A stretch of 64,000 nucleotides of DNA, from contig CAJGZL010000001.1 of NCBI GenBank assembly GCA_904846145.1, positions 2,976,001-3,040,000 of the forward strand. The letters are read 5' to 3'. The DNA is from Psychrobacter immobilis (GTDB lineage: Bacteria > Pseudomonadota > Gammaproteobacteria > Pseudomonadales > Moraxellaceae). Within the stretch, counting starts at the first letter, position 1. Each line of letters begins with the position of its first letter. Positions 17,177 through 26,569 of this stretch are shown one piece after another. A model generated the notes under the pieces. It saw only the letters and a program-made list of their open reading frames with translations. It was not told the origin of the DNA and ran no database searches. A program made the position numbers and the translations under genes.

Positions 17177-18139
17177 CTAGCTAATAACCAACTGCTCTAA
17201 ACTATCGCTCTGTTGTTCAGCTAAGTTAGTAATCATTGATAGCGCATGGGCTTGCTGGCTAGATGGGTTCTCAGTCAGTTGATCTTTTGGTGTTGAAGCC
17301 GTACCACCGCGTAGCCAATTATCAGCTTTTTCATGATGACTATGCAGATTATACCAAGCTAAATCATCATGCAGCGCAACCACATCGCCCATAATTAATA
17401 GTGCAGGGGTCGGCAGTTGGTTTTGCTCTTGCAGCTCATTGATAGTCGCAAGCGTACCCGTTAATACTTGCTGATTAGGCATACTGGCGTTGGATACTAT
17501 AGCGATTGGCGTCTCGCTATTACGTCCTGCTTCGATCAAACCTTCGGTCAGACGTGCCAGCGAATGCAGACCCATATAAAATACGACGGTCTCATCGGTA
17601 TTTAAAAAGCTGCCAAAGTTATTATTCGGTGCGCCTGCCTTTAAAAAACCAGTGACAAAGCGTACCGATTGCGAATGATCACGGTGGGTCAAAGGAATGC
17701 CTGCATAACTGGCAGCCGCATTGGCAGCGGTAATACCAGGCACCACTTGATAAGGAATATTATGGGCGCGCAGGCTCTCGATCTCTTCACCACCACGTCC
17801 AAATATAAACGGATCGCCACCTTTTAAACGGACAACACGGCGACCTTTTTTGGCCTCATTAACCAATAACTCATTGATGCCTAATTGCGCAACCGCATGA
17901 TTGCTGCGTTTTTTACCGACGAATACTTTGTCCGCGTCACGGCGACACAAATCTAGCACTTGCGGAGAGACAAGCGCATCATAAAACACGATATCGGCTT
18001 GCTGCATCAGGCGTAACGCTTTAAAAGTTAATAGCTCAGGATCACCAGGGCCTGCACCAACGATATAGACTTCACCGACTGGCGGAGTAGAGTGAGCTAC
18101 TGTCTCACTATCACTAGCGGCTGACTCCTTGCTAAGCAC
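17177..18139 (-). CDS. cobA: Uroporphyrinogen-III C-methyltransferase (SUMT)
   Basis: A 320-residue tetrapyrrole methylase that converts uroporphyrinogen III to precorrin-2, the first committed step to sirohaem. Recognised by VYIVGAGPGDPELLTFKALR (about residues 24-43), VVRLKGGDPFIFGRGGEE and the SAM-site segment YQVVPGITAANAAASYAGIP. It corresponds to the C-terminal half of E. coli CysG. The only start in reach is GTG at 18139, 8 bp after the stop of the upstream cysG-N gene, with no clear RBS, so translation is probably coupled. A C-terminal tail of about 60 residues goes beyond the conserved domain. Sirohaem is needed by the sulfite reductase at 23223-24908. Confidence 0.94.
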   Translation of the reverse strand: MLSKESAASDSETVAHSTPPVGEVYIVGAGPGDPELLTFKALRLMQQADIVFYDALVSPQVLDLCRRDADKVFVGKKRSNHAVAQLGINELLVNEAKKGRRVVRLKGGDPFIFGRGGEEIESLRAHNIPYQVVPGITAANAAASYAGIPLTHRDHSQSVRFVTGFLKAGAPNNNFGSFLNTDETVVFYMGLHSLARLTEGLIEAGRNSETPIAIVSNASMPNQQVLTGTLATINELQEQNQLPTPALLIMGDVVALHDDLAWYNLHSHHEKADNWLRGGTASTPKDQLTENPSSQQAHALSMITNLAEQQSDSLEQLVIS

Positions 18140-18147
18140 AGGCGCAG

Positions 18148-18852
18148 TCAGTGAATCGGTGTGCGTTTTTTGTGTAGTAGAGTGCTGGGGGTTGGCGCGT
18201 CTTTATTAGCAATTTGAGCTGCGGTACTATCTAAATCCGCTTGTAATTGCGCCGCCGCTTGACTCTCATTCCCAGCAAACATCAGCTCGCTGACTTGACC
18301 TTCAAAAGCGCGCTCCCAAAACTGCCGACGTCCTGTAAGGGTTGGTATTTTAGTCTTAACCTCGCTACGAAAGTCACCCGCTAGCTTAGCTAACTTGCCA
18401 TAGCCTTGCGGAATCAAGGTCTCTAATCTTGCTCGTAAAAGCCGAGCCAGCACTGGCGCTTTGCCGTTGGATGAGATACCAATGACGATAGGATTGCGAT
18501 CAACGATAGCAGGGAAAATAAAGTCACATAGCGGCGGAGTATCAACCACATTCACAGGAATATTTAATTCAGTAGCATCAGCATGCACTTGATGATTAAG
18601 CGCCTCATCATCGGTGCCAGCAATGATAATGCGCGCGCCTGCCATATACTTTTTATTATATTGCTCATAGATAAGCTGATGCTTGTCATCTTGCAATAAA
18701 GCTTGCAGCTCATCGCAAATATGTGGCGCCACGACAGTAATACTCGCGCCAGCACGGCTGAGCAAATCTGCTTTGCGTAATGCCACATCGCCGCCACCAA
18801 CGATAAGCACTTTGCGGCCTTCTAATTTAAAAAATAAGGGAAAAGTATTCAT
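18148..18852 (-). CDS. cysG: Precorrin-2 dehydrogenase / sirohydrochlorin ferrochelatase (CysG N-terminal type)
   Basis: A 234-residue protein equal to the N-terminal (CysG-B/Met8p-like) part of sirohaem synthase. Starts MNTFPLFFKLEGRKVLIVGG; the Rossmann GGGDVALRKADLL binds NAD, and VVDTPPLCDFIFPAIVDR plus ISSNGKAPVLARLLR are conserved family segments. It oxidises precorrin-2 and inserts iron to give sirohaem. In E. coli the two activities are fused to SUMT; here they are separate genes in one operon (8-bp gap). The C-terminal 30 residues are variable. Confidence 0.93.
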   Translation of the reverse strand: MNTFPLFFKLEGRKVLIVGGGDVALRKADLLSRAGASITVVAPHICDELQALLQDDKHQLIYEQYNKKYMAGARIIIAGTDDEALNHQVHADATELNIPVNVVDTPPLCDFIFPAIVDRNPIVIGISSNGKAPVLARLLRARLETLIPQGYGKLAKLAGDFRSEVKTKIPTLTGRRQFWERAFEGQVSELMFAGNESQAAAQLQADLDSTAAQIANKDAPTPSTLLHKKRTPIH

Positions 18853-19030
18853 AGTATTTGTAATCTAATCAATTTAATTTATGGCGCTATTATGGAACAT
18901 CCTAAGCATAGGCTCACCTAATGAATTGGCATTAGCATAGTCTATTTTGAGATAATAAAGATGGTTTTTGAATAAAAAGAGAATAGGTAAGGTTTAAAGT
19001 AAGTATCTCCTATTATTAAATAGGGTGTAT

Positions 19031-19073
19031 AAAAAAGAGCATATTACGCGAGTGGTAATATGCTCTTTTTATT
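19031..19073 (-). terminator. Rho-independent terminator of the alcohol dehydrogenase gene
   Basis: A perfect 11-bp stem, GAGCATATTAC-GCGAGTG-GTAATATGCTC, is flanked by A6 and T5 runs. It lies about 40 bp past the stop codon and is symmetrical enough to be bidirectional. Confidence 0.92.
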
Positions 19074-19110
19074 TTTTAACTTAAAACTATCGTAAAAAAT
19101 CTAGATAAAC

Positions 19111-20403
19111 TTAAGCTGCACTAGCAGCTTTTTCGTCACTAGCAGCCTTAATCTTAGTTAAAATCTCTTTAATACCTGACGCTGGCATATATGTCGGCAC
19201 GGCATAAGTATCGCTAACTTCTTTGGCAGCCGCTTTGGCGATAGCATCAAAATCACTCTCTTGCATACCTTTAACGGTAGGATCAATATTGACCGTAGCG
19301 AGTAGCTCACGTACTTTAGCGATGAGATGATCGGCTATTTCGCCATCGCTATTATTGACTTGGCCTTTTTCTACCAGACCAATCTTTTTGGCAAGTTTGG
19401 CGAGGCGCTTTTCACTCGATTTACGGTTTAGATCTAGCACATAAGGCAAGACGATAGCGTTGGCGCGCCCGTGAGGAATATGATAATAAGCGCCTAATTG
19501 ATGGGCGATAGCATGAACGTAGCCTAAACCTGCTTTGTTAAAAGCAATCCCACCATAATGCGCTGCGATACCCATTTGTTCACGGGCTTTGATATCTTTA
19601 CCATCCTTAAACGCGGTCGGTAAATTTTCCATGACGCCTTTAGTGGCAGAAGCGGCATAATAGTCAGTCTCCGCGCCAGCGTTAACACTCATCCAAGCCT
19701 CAAGGGCATGAGTCAACACATCGATACCCGTATCTGCGGTGATATGAGGCGGCATGCCTTGCATAATAGTAGGGTCGATAGCCGCAGCTAATGAGACCAT
19801 TTTTGGATCAATAGCGATCTCTTTTTGATGGGTTTTATCATTTGATACTACTGCGCCAATAGTCGCCTCTGAACCAGTACCAGCCGTCGTTGGAATACAG
19901 TATAGCGGTGTGCCTAGCTTGCGAGCTTTGAACAGTCCAATCAGTTTTTGCGGAGTGGTGTTGTTACCTTGACTCATAGCGATCATCTTCGCGGCATCAA
20001 TCACCGAGCCGCCACCGATAGCCAGTACCGCATCACAGTTAGCGTCTTTAGACTGGCGCAATCCTTCTTCTACTACCGTAAAAGTTGGATCAGGGGTGAT
20101 ACCATCATAGATATGATAGTCAATATTATTCGCTGTTAGATAGTCGGTGACTTTGGCAGGTATGCCCAATTTATTGAGCACTTCATCGGTGACGATAAAT
20201 ACTTTGCTCGCGCCTTCATTAATCATCATGTCGCACAGCTCATGACAGGACTGCTCACCAACGAATAGTAGCGGTCGTGGCATAGGAATAACCATTGAAA
20301 ATACTTTGAGTACTTTGGCTCGCGTTTTAGCAACGGCTAAGTAGCTGGCGTGCTGCAAAGTGTCATTATGCATAATTTTGGCGATAGGGCTTTGGCTTGG
20401 CAT
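19111..20403 (-). CDS. Iron-containing alcohol dehydrogenase
   Basis: A 430-residue group-III (Fe-ADH) enzyme. The NAD-binding GGGSVIDAAKMIA (about residues 137-149), the TAGTGSEATIGAVV segment, the metal-ligand region DTGIDVLTHALEAW and the second metal histidines in AIAHQLGAYYHIPHGRANAI are all present. An N-terminal extension of about 40 residues precedes the usual PRPLLFVGEQS start of the fold, and the C-terminus is Lys/Ala-rich. Substrate range cannot be read from sequence; relatives act on ethanol, butanol, lactaldehyde or methanol. It is a lone gene among sulfate-assimilation genes, with a strong terminator. Confidence 0.93.
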   Translation of the reverse strand: MPSQSPIAKIMHNDTLQHASYLAVAKTRAKVLKVFSMVIPMPRPLLFVGEQSCHELCDMMINEGASKVFIVTDEVLNKLGIPAKVTDYLTANNIDYHIYDGITPDPTFTVVEEGLRQSKDANCDAVLAIGGGSVIDAAKMIAMSQGNNTTPQKLIGLFKARKLGTPLYCIPTTAGTGSEATIGAVVSNDKTHQKEIAIDPKMVSLAAAIDPTIMQGMPPHITADTGIDVLTHALEAWMSVNAGAETDYYAASATKGVMENLPTAFKDGKDIKAREQMGIAAHYGGIAFNKAGLGYVHAIAHQLGAYYHIPHGRANAIVLPYVLDLNRKSSEKRLAKLAKKIGLVEKGQVNNSDGEIADHLIAKVRELLATVNIDPTVKGMQESDFDAIAKAAAKEVSDTYAVPTYMPASGIKEILTKIKAASDEKAASAA

Positions 20404-20615
20404 AGAGGCATCCTTGTTAATTAAACGATGAATAACGGTTAGTTTTACTTATTCCTTATTGTGCCATTTATACATTCGTAAAGCTGATATTAATGCATAC
20501 TGATGTGTTCTTATAAATATATTTATAAGCTCTAAACAAATAGCTGATGCGGTATGGCTTGAAATAAAGCATAATTCTAGTCTGAATTAAAACTAGCAAT
20601 CATAAGACAGTATCT

Positions 20616-21854
20616 ATGAAACTAAGCAGCTATTTTAAAACATTAAACAAGTTAGGCGCTATTTTTGGAGTGGCGTGTGGTTTGCTGTTAAGTGGGCAAG
20701 CGCTCGCAGAATGTCAATTAGAAGTGGGTTATGAGTTGCCAGAGGGGATCAATTTTGATGCAGGCTGTCGTTTTATAGAAGGTTTAGCAAATGCTTTTGA
20801 TAAAAACAATATGTGGGGAGCTATAAATAGAACAGGTCAAATTATTATTCCTTTCGAATATGACAGTGTTTCTGCCTTTGAAGATGGTATGTCGATAGTC
20901 ACTAAAGATTACAAAGACGGTATTATAAATAAAGACAATGAAATCGTTATACTTATAAATTATCAATATATTGCTATATATGATAATAAATTTATCAAAG
21001 CTAGAAAGAATGATCAGTATGGTGTTATAAACTTTAACAATGAAGTAGTCGTTCCATTTAACTATGATAATGTAGATTTATTTCATGAAAAGCTAGCTAT
21101 GGTAATCAAAGGAAGTCATTCAGGGTACGTGAATGTCAATGGAAAAATAGTTATTCCTCTTAAGTTTGATGCCTATATTCAATCAGAATTTCAACCTCAT
21201 TTATCTGCTTTTAAAGATGGCTTAGCTGTAGTTTCTAAGTCTAACAATAAAGGTGTCATTGATAATAAGGGTAAGATTGTTATTCCTTTCCAGTACGAGG
21301 ATTTGTCAGGTTTTTCCGAAGGTTTTTCTGTCGTAAAAAAGGGGAGCAAATACGGTTATATTAACAAGAGAAATGAGCTGGTAATTCCCTATACTTATGA
21401 TAAGGCATTTGATTTTTCTGAAGGGCTTGCTCTTGTGAAACAAAATGGTTACTACGGATTTATTGACGCATTGAATCATGTCATTATTCCTATCAAATAT
21501 AATAAAGCACAATCTTTTTCTAATGGATTATCATTAGTAGATAAAGAAGGAGATGACAATCCGTTTCTAATTACAAAACAAAAGGGTGATGGAAATTTTT
21601 ATTTTATAAATAAAGAGAATAAAATTGTATTAAATCTTGATTACGGAATGGCTTTCCCTTTTGTTAATGGTTTGGCTTTAGTCTATGATAATGACAGCGG
21701 TAAATTCGGCTTTATAGATGCTCTAGGTAAGGTAGCTATTGATTTTAAATACGATTCAGTTCCCCTTGCAGATTCGTTTCGTGATGGCACCGCTTATGTA
21801 CAAGAAGATAATGAGTGGTTCTATATTAATAGGCAAGGAAAGCGAATAAAGTAG
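20616..21854 (+). CDS. Exported WG-repeat protein
   Basis: A 412-residue protein with a signal peptide (hydrophobic IFGVACGLLLSGQALA, cleavage likely after ALA at about residue 31). After it come about nine to ten WG-type beta repeats (PF14903), each of the form YGxINxxxxIVIPxxYDxxxxFxxGLAxV. The body is acidic-aromatic and Asn/Lys-rich, and its DNA is clearly more AT-rich than the neighbours, with AT-ending codons, suggesting transfer. WG repeats form an extracytoplasmic solenoid; no enzymatic motif is seen. It should be periplasmic or surface-exposed. Function unknown. It is transcribed alone with a terminator at 21866-21904. Confidence 0.85.
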   Translation: MKLSSYFKTLNKLGAIFGVACGLLLSGQALAECQLEVGYELPEGINFDAGCRFIEGLANAFDKNNMWGAINRTGQIIIPFEYDSVSAFEDGMSIVTKDYKDGIINKDNEIVILINYQYIAIYDNKFIKARKNDQYGVINFNNEVVVPFNYDNVDLFHEKLAMVIKGSHSGYVNVNGKIVIPLKFDAYIQSEFQPHLSAFKDGLAVVSKSNNKGVIDNKGKIVIPFQYEDLSGFSEGFSVVKKGSKYGYINKRNELVIPYTYDKAFDFSEGLALVKQNGYYGFIDALNHVIIPIKYNKAQSFSNGLSLVDKEGDDNPFLITKQKGDGNFYFINKENKIVLNLDYGMAFPFVNGLALVYDNDSGKFGFIDALGKVAIDFKYDSVPLADSFRDGTAYVQEDNEWFYINRQGKRIK

Positions 21855-21865
21855 TTTTTGTAGAC

Positions 21866-21905
21866 ATAAAAAATACCTCTCATTAATCAATAAGAGGTAT
21901 TTTTT
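21866..21905. terminator. Bidirectional terminator between the WG-repeat gene and cysH
   Basis: AAAAAATACCTCT(cattaatcaat)AAGAGGTATTTTTT hairpin with A and T runs, placed between the convergent stops at 21854 and 21924. Confidence 0.9.
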
Positions 21906-21923
21906 AATTCACACACCATTACA

Positions 21924-22562
21924 TTAAAGCTGAGTATGCAAGCCACACTCACGATGCTCTTCAACCTTCGTTGGATCAAAGTAATCAAACTCATTTGGCA
22001 AGTTATGTTCGCTAAGATAACTATCTAAATCGCTATCGGTTTTTTCAAACAAGGGTGCGACTTTTAGCACGCCATCTTTTGACAGACTCAGAAAATCAAG
22101 ACCTTGACGGAACTCCGTTTGATCTTTACGAATGGCGTTAAACCATACATCAGGCTTTAGATCATCAAGCGCACGGCGGAACGGCTCAAGCTTAACTTGA
22201 TCAGTAAATTCGTCATGTTGCGCGTCGTCGACACCAGGAATGCCATTCATGGTGACATCACGGTGAGCAGCGGTTTGCTTAGGAATATAAGTAATGACGT
22301 TTAAGTTTAAATCTTCAATAACTTTATTCGCAAATTTATAAGTCGCATCCGTGTTATAACCTGAGTCTACCCATAATACGGTGATGTCAGGACGCTGTTT
22401 AGCCACTAAATGCAAAATAGCAGACTCGTACGGGCGGAAGTTAGTGGTGATAATTGGATTTTTCGCTTGCGATAATGCCCATTCGACGATTTGCTCAGGG
22501 GTTTTACCTTGCAAGTCTTGATTGGCCTGATCGATATCTAAAGTAGGGTGTAACTGGCTCAT
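21924..22562 (-). CDS. cysH: Phosphoadenylyl-sulfate reductase (PAPS/APS reductase family)
   Basis: A 212-residue PP-loop-fold reductase that makes sulfite from activated sulfate. It ends with the catalytic ECGLHT motif, its only cysteine. The iron-sulfur CC...CxxC pairs of APS-type reductases are absent, so by residue content it groups with the cluster-free (PAPS-type) enzymes. The loop TTNFRPYESAILHLV replaces the E. coli SSSFGIQ-like P-loop, and the protein is shorter than E. coli CysH (244), a form common in Moraxellaceae. It is encoded just downstream of the DUF934/cysI pair, in the same direction (77-bp gap). Whether it uses APS or PAPS is not proven. Confidence 0.9.
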   Translation of the reverse strand: MSQLHPTLDIDQANQDLQGKTPEQIVEWALSQAKNPIITTNFRPYESAILHLVAKQRPDITVLWVDSGYNTDATYKFANKVIEDLNLNVITYIPKQTAAHRDVTMNGIPGVDDAQHDEFTDQVKLEPFRRALDDLKPDVWFNAIRKDQTEFRQGLDFLSLSKDGVLKVAPLFEKTDSDLDSYLSEHNLPNEFDYFDPTKVEEHRECGLHTQL

Positions 22563-22639
22563 TGTAGTGTCCTTAGTAAAAGTTAAATTTAAAGTAAAAA
22601 AGAAAGTTCAATTTTCAAAAGCAAAGGGATTTTATAAAT

Positions 22640-23230
22640 CTAAGCACCTGCAAACATAGGCAACGCTGAGGCATCTTGACCATCATAGCTACTAGCTAGC
22701 GCGGTAAAGGCTTGGCTGATATCTGATTTAAGGTCATGCTCACAAAGTACAAAACTATCGACACCAACGCGTAATAGATAGGCTATTTGATCACGGCCAA
22801 ATTTACCTGCGATACGAATTTCACCTTTATAGCCAAGTTGGCGCAGGGTCTGGGCGAAGCTAAAGTCGCGTCCATCAGCGAATAGGGGTACATGAATAAC
22901 AATCAAGGATTGCGCTAATAAGAACTCGCTCAGTCCAGCTAGTGCATCAGCATCAGTATCAGCGGTCAGCCAAATTCCCAACCGACCAGTATGCTGGGTG
23001 AGTAGCTCATAAACCTCATGAGACAGTCCACCTGCCAGCTTACCACTGCTATCTAACAAATCGGTTAGAGGCACGATGACATTGAGCTTTTCTTGCTTAT
23101 GTAATAGCTCAAGCAAAGTGATATGAGATAGCGCAATACCATCGGGTAGTTCAGCCGTGCTTAACGCTTGCCAGTTATCTTTAGCGCTGATATCAATGCC
23201 AATGCTGTTTAAGATATGATGATTACCCAT
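22640..23230 (-). CDS. DUF934 protein of the sulfite-reduction operon
   Basis: A 196-residue protein of the DUF934 (COG3749) family, found almost always beside a sulfite reductase hemoprotein gene in proteobacteria. Its middle part (VIVPLTDLLDSSGKLAGGLS) and C-terminal FALCEHD-like region (RVGVDSFVLCEHDLKSDIS) fit the family. It overlaps the end of cysI by 8 bp (23223-23230), so the two are translationally coupled. It is thought to be an accessory factor for sulfite reduction, but no biochemical role is established. Confidence 0.88.
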   Translation of the reverse strand: MGNHHILNSIGIDISAKDNWQALSTAELPDGIALSHITLLELLHKQEKLNVIVPLTDLLDSSGKLAGGLSHEVYELLTQHTGRLGIWLTADTDADALAGLSEFLLAQSLIVIHVPLFADGRDFSFAQTLRQLGYKGEIRIAGKFGRDQIAYLLRVGVDSFVLCEHDLKSDISQAFTALASSYDGQDASALPMFAGA

Positions 23231-24908
23231 AGACCTTCTCCTTAAAGGGCGCTATACCGACGCGATCAACCATAGCGCCAAAGCTTTCAACATCGTTATC
23301 GGTGCTGACGCGCAGATCAACGTAAACATCAACGATCTTTTGAATGGTGTCAGCGACGGCTTCGGTTGCCACCGATCGGCCTAATATTTTACCGATTTTG
23401 GCATTATCACTAGAGTTGCCACCGAGGCTAATCTGATACCAGTTCTCGCCTTTTTTATCGACACCTAGGATACCAATATCACCCGTGTGATGATGCGCAC
23501 AAGCATTGATACAGCCTGACATGTTTAAGCGAATATCACCCAAATCATAGAGATAATCTAAATCATCGAACTGCTTTTCGATTTGCTCTGCGATATTGTA
23601 AGTCGTGGCGTTAGCTAGTGAGCAATAATCCCAACCAGGGCAGACGATCATATCGGTCAAGGTATTGATATTAGGGCGAGCTAAATGCAGCTCAACCAAT
23701 TGCTGCCATAGCTCGTATAAATGACTGACTTGCACATCGGCAAAGACTAGATTCTGCTGATAAGTACCGCGCAATTCACCAAAGCTATAGTGATCAGATA
23801 GATCCGCCAATGCATCCATTTGCGAGTCAGTCACATCACCTGAGGGTACATATTTGCCATCGACAAGACCTGCTTTTAAAGAGATAACCACCGCGCGGTA
23901 GCCACCGATTTTATGAGCGACGGTATTTTGGTTATACCAATTGGCAAAATCTTTATCAGCGGCCAGTTGCTTTTGCAAATCAGACTGTACTTGCAAAGCA
24001 TCAATGTCTTGATAATCAGGCTCACTAAAAAAGCTAAGGGCCGTTGTGAAGTTATCTTCCGTTAAAGTTAGCTTGCCATCTTTAGTATTTGCTTGCCATT
24101 CGGCATCGACCAGCTTGGCAAACTCACGTCCACCCATGCTCTCAACCAATATTTTGATACGCGCTTTATATTTATTATCGCGGCGACCATGCAAGTTATA
24201 AACGCGTAAAATCGCATCTAAATAACTGAGCAAATGCTGACGAGGTAAGAACTCATTGATCGTTTTGCCAATTACTGGTGTACGACCTAAACCGCCACCG
24301 ACTATCACTTCAAAACCTAATTCACCCTCATCGTTTTGCTTAATATGCAAGCCAATATCATGGACTTGTGTTGCCGCGCGGTCGTTTTCCGTACCGATAA
24401 CCGCAATTTTGAATTTACGCGGTAAAAAAGCAAACTCAGGATGAAAGGTTGACCACTGGCGGATAATCTCGCAATAGGGACGTGGATCAGCGATCTCGGC
24501 TTGGTGAATACCCGCATAAGGGTCAGTCGTGGTATTACGAATACAGTTACCCGAGGTCTGAATGGCATGCATCTGCACGGAAGCCAGCTCCGCCAAGATA
24601 TCGGGCACGTCTTCTAATTTTGGCCAATTAAGCTGCAGGTTAGTACGAGTGGTGAAGTGACCATAGCCTTTATCGTATTTGCGGGTAATTTCAGCGAGTT
24701 TGCGCAACTGATAGCTGGCAAGTAGACCATAAGGAATGGCGATACGCAGCATCGGCGCATAGCGCTGAATATACAGGCCATTTTGCAGACGTAGCGGCAA
24801 AAATTGCTCTTCGGCAAGCTCACCCTTTAAAAAGCGCTCGGTCTGATCGCGAAATTGGGCGACCCGTTCCTCAACCAAAGCTTGATCGGCATAATTATAT
24901 TGATACAT
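23223..24908 (-). CDS. cysI: Sulfite reductase, sirohaem/[4Fe-4S] hemoprotein subunit
   Basis: A 561-residue nitrite/sulfite reductase hemoprotein. The four cluster and sirohaem cysteines are in the C-x5-C (CPGWDYC, about residue 423) and C-x3-C (CINACAHH, about residue 463) pattern. N-terminal ferredoxin-like half-domain segments GLLASYQLRKLAEI and TTRTNLQLNW are present, along with the QTSGNCIRNTT sirohaem loop. It reduces sulfite to sulfide by six electrons. No CysJ flavoprotein is encoded nearby, so the electron donor must be another reductase or ferredoxin. It heads a minus-strand operon with DUF934 and probably cysH, divergent from sat. Confidence 0.94.
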   Translation of the reverse strand: MYQYNYADQALVEERVAQFRDQTERFLKGELAEEQFLPLRLQNGLYIQRYAPMLRIAIPYGLLASYQLRKLAEITRKYDKGYGHFTTRTNLQLNWPKLEDVPDILAELASVQMHAIQTSGNCIRNTTTDPYAGIHQAEIADPRPYCEIIRQWSTFHPEFAFLPRKFKIAVIGTENDRAATQVHDIGLHIKQNDEGELGFEVIVGGGLGRTPVIGKTINEFLPRQHLLSYLDAILRVYNLHGRRDNKYKARIKILVESMGGREFAKLVDAEWQANTKDGKLTLTEDNFTTALSFFSEPDYQDIDALQVQSDLQKQLAADKDFANWYNQNTVAHKIGGYRAVVISLKAGLVDGKYVPSGDVTDSQMDALADLSDHYSFGELRGTYQQNLVFADVQVSHLYELWQQLVELHLARPNINTLTDMIVCPGWDYCSLANATTYNIAEQIEKQFDDLDYLYDLGDIRLNMSGCINACAHHHTGDIGILGVDKKGENWYQISLGGNSSDNAKIGKILGRSVATEAVADTIQKIVDVYVDLRVSTDNDVESFGAMVDRVGIAPFKEKVYG

Positions 24909-25229
24909 GATGGTCTCTCAATTCTTAACTCAAAATTTTTAAGTGATTTATAGCGATGTATGCAGCTTAAGTCATTCAATGCTTAAGCCAAGTTATAACA
25001 ATGATTCGCGTGTTTATTAGGGTATCAAGTGGGAAATATCTAAGCTCATAAGTCGCTTAAACCCATTCAGTGTCACATCATATAAGCTTGTCCGTGAAAA
25101 CTTAAATTCCTTTAAGTCATATCCATAGTAAAACAAGGCATAAATTTTCATAACGAAACTTAGGTAGCCTATGCATATCCGATTTAACGCACTATTTTTG
25201 TTCAATGATTATTCATTAAGGTTTAAGAA
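24909..25229. other. Divergent cysI/sat intergenic region
   Basis: This 321-bp AT-rich spacer lies between the divergent cysI and sat genes and must hold both promoters. CysB-type control would be expected but no confident operator can be named. A 62-codon minus-strand frame inside it has no recognisable features and is not called. Confidence 0.45.
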
Positions 25230-26483
25230 ATGACATCTACTACTTCAAGTCCAGTTCAATCCAATCTTGTTGCCCCGCACGGTAGCGCCACCCTTAAGCC
25301 GTTATTATTAACAGGTGCTGCACGCGAGCAAGCTCTAAAACTTGCCAGCACTTTGCCACAAATTACCTTGAGCTCACGTGAGCGCGGTGATCTAATTATG
25401 CTAGGTATTGGTGGTTTTACCCCACTCAATGGCTTTATGAATAAAGCCGATTGGCAAGGGGTGGTTGATGATATGCGTCTGCAAACAGGCAACAATGCTG
25501 GCTTGTTTTGGCCGATCCCGATCACCTTATCCGCCCCAAAGGTTTTGACTGATACTCTAAACCAAGGTGATAAAGTCGCCTTAGTGGCAGACGATGGCGA
25601 GGTGATGGGCATTATCACTGTCGAGGAAACTTACGACATTGATAAAGACTATGAGTGTCAGCAGGTGTTTACCACCACTGACCCTGAGCATCCGGGCGTG
25701 CAGCAAGTGTTGCGTCAAGGGGAGGTGAATGTCGCAGGTCAGGTTGAAGTATTAAGCGAAGGCGAGTTTCCAGAGCTATACCCAGAGATTTACAAAACCC
25801 CAAGCGAGACCCGCGAGATATTGAATAATAAAGGTTGGAAAACCGTTGCGGCTTTCCAAACGCGTAATCCGATGCACCGCTCGCATGAGTATCTAGCTAA
25901 AATCGCTATTGAGATATGTGATGGCGTGTTGATTCACTCCTTACTTGGTGCGTTAAAACCTGGCGACATTCCAGCCGAAGTCCGTCAAGACGCGATTAAG
26001 ACTTTGATTGATAATTACTTTAAGCCTGACACTGTGATTCAAGCCGGTTATCCGCTAGATATGCGTTATGCGGGGCCTCGTGAAGCGCTACTGCATGCGC
26101 TATTCCGTCAAAACTATGGTTGTAGCCATCTCATTGTCGGTCGTGACCATGCTGGCGTCGGTGATTATTATGGCGCGTTCGATGCGCAAACTATCTTCGA
26201 TTATGTCGGCAAAGACGACTTGATCACCCAGCCGTTAAAAATTGGCTGGACGTTTTGGTGTAATGCTTGTCAAGCGATGGCATCTGATAAGACTTGCCCG
26301 CATGACGCTAGTGAACATGTCAAAGTATCAGGCACAAAACTGCGTAAAGCTTTGTCAGAAGATGAGGAAGTGCCAGATAACTTTAGCCGTCCAGAAGTGT
26401 TAGAGATATTGCGTCGCTATTACGCCAATATCGCCAAGGAAGAGCGCGAAGAGGTGAAATTAACAGGTGCTTCAGCGGTTTAG
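25230..26483 (+). CDS. sat: Sulfate adenylyltransferase (ATP sulfurylase), single-chain type
   Basis: A 417-residue homo-oligomeric ATP sulfurylase that makes APS from sulfate and ATP. The nucleotide-binding [12 protein letters not shown] (about residues 209-220) and the second motif [18 protein letters not shown] are canonical. A Cys cluster ([16 protein letters not shown]) near residue 350 fits the zinc-binding site of bacterial and archaeal Sat. It is unlike the CysDN heterodimer of E. coli, and no APS kinase (cysC) is fused or adjacent. RBS TAAGG lies just upstream of the ATG at 25230. It reads divergently from cysI. Confidence 0.96.
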   Translation: MTSTTSSPVQSNLVAPHGSATLKPLLLTGAAREQALKLASTLPQITLSSRERGDLIMLGIGGFTPLNGFMNKADWQGVVDDMRLQTGNNAGLFWPIPITLSAPKVLTDTLNQGDKVALVADDGEVMGIITVEETYDIDKDYECQQVFTTTDPEHPGVQQVLRQGEVNVAGQVEVLSEGEFPELYPEIYKTPSETREILNNKGWKTVAAFQTRNPMHRSHEYLAKIAIEICDGVLIHSLLGALKPGDIPAEVRQDAIKTLIDNYFKPDTVIQAGYPLDMRYAGPREALLHALFRQNYGCSHLIVGRDHAGVGDYYGAFDAQTIFDYVGKDDLITQPLKIGWTFWCNACQAMASDKTCPHDASEHVKVSGTKLRKALSEDEEVPDNFSRPEVLEILRRYYANIAKEEREEVKLTGASAV

Positions 26484-26506
26484 AACTGCCTAATTAATCG
26501 CTTAAT

Positions 26507-26546
26507 AAAAAAGGTGTCAGACATAATGTTTGACACCTTTTTGTTT
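26507..26546. terminator. Bidirectional terminator between sat and the lipoprotein gene
   Basis: AAAAAGGTGTCA(gacataatgt)TTGACACCTTTTT hairpin between convergent genes. Confidence 0.9.
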
Positions 26547-26569
26547 TGCAAATTTAGTGATTAATGGAC

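Noticed and set aside
25017..25205. A 62-codon minus-strand frame in the cysI/sat spacer.
   Set aside because: No RBS, no recognisable features, and it fills a divergent promoter region; probably chance.
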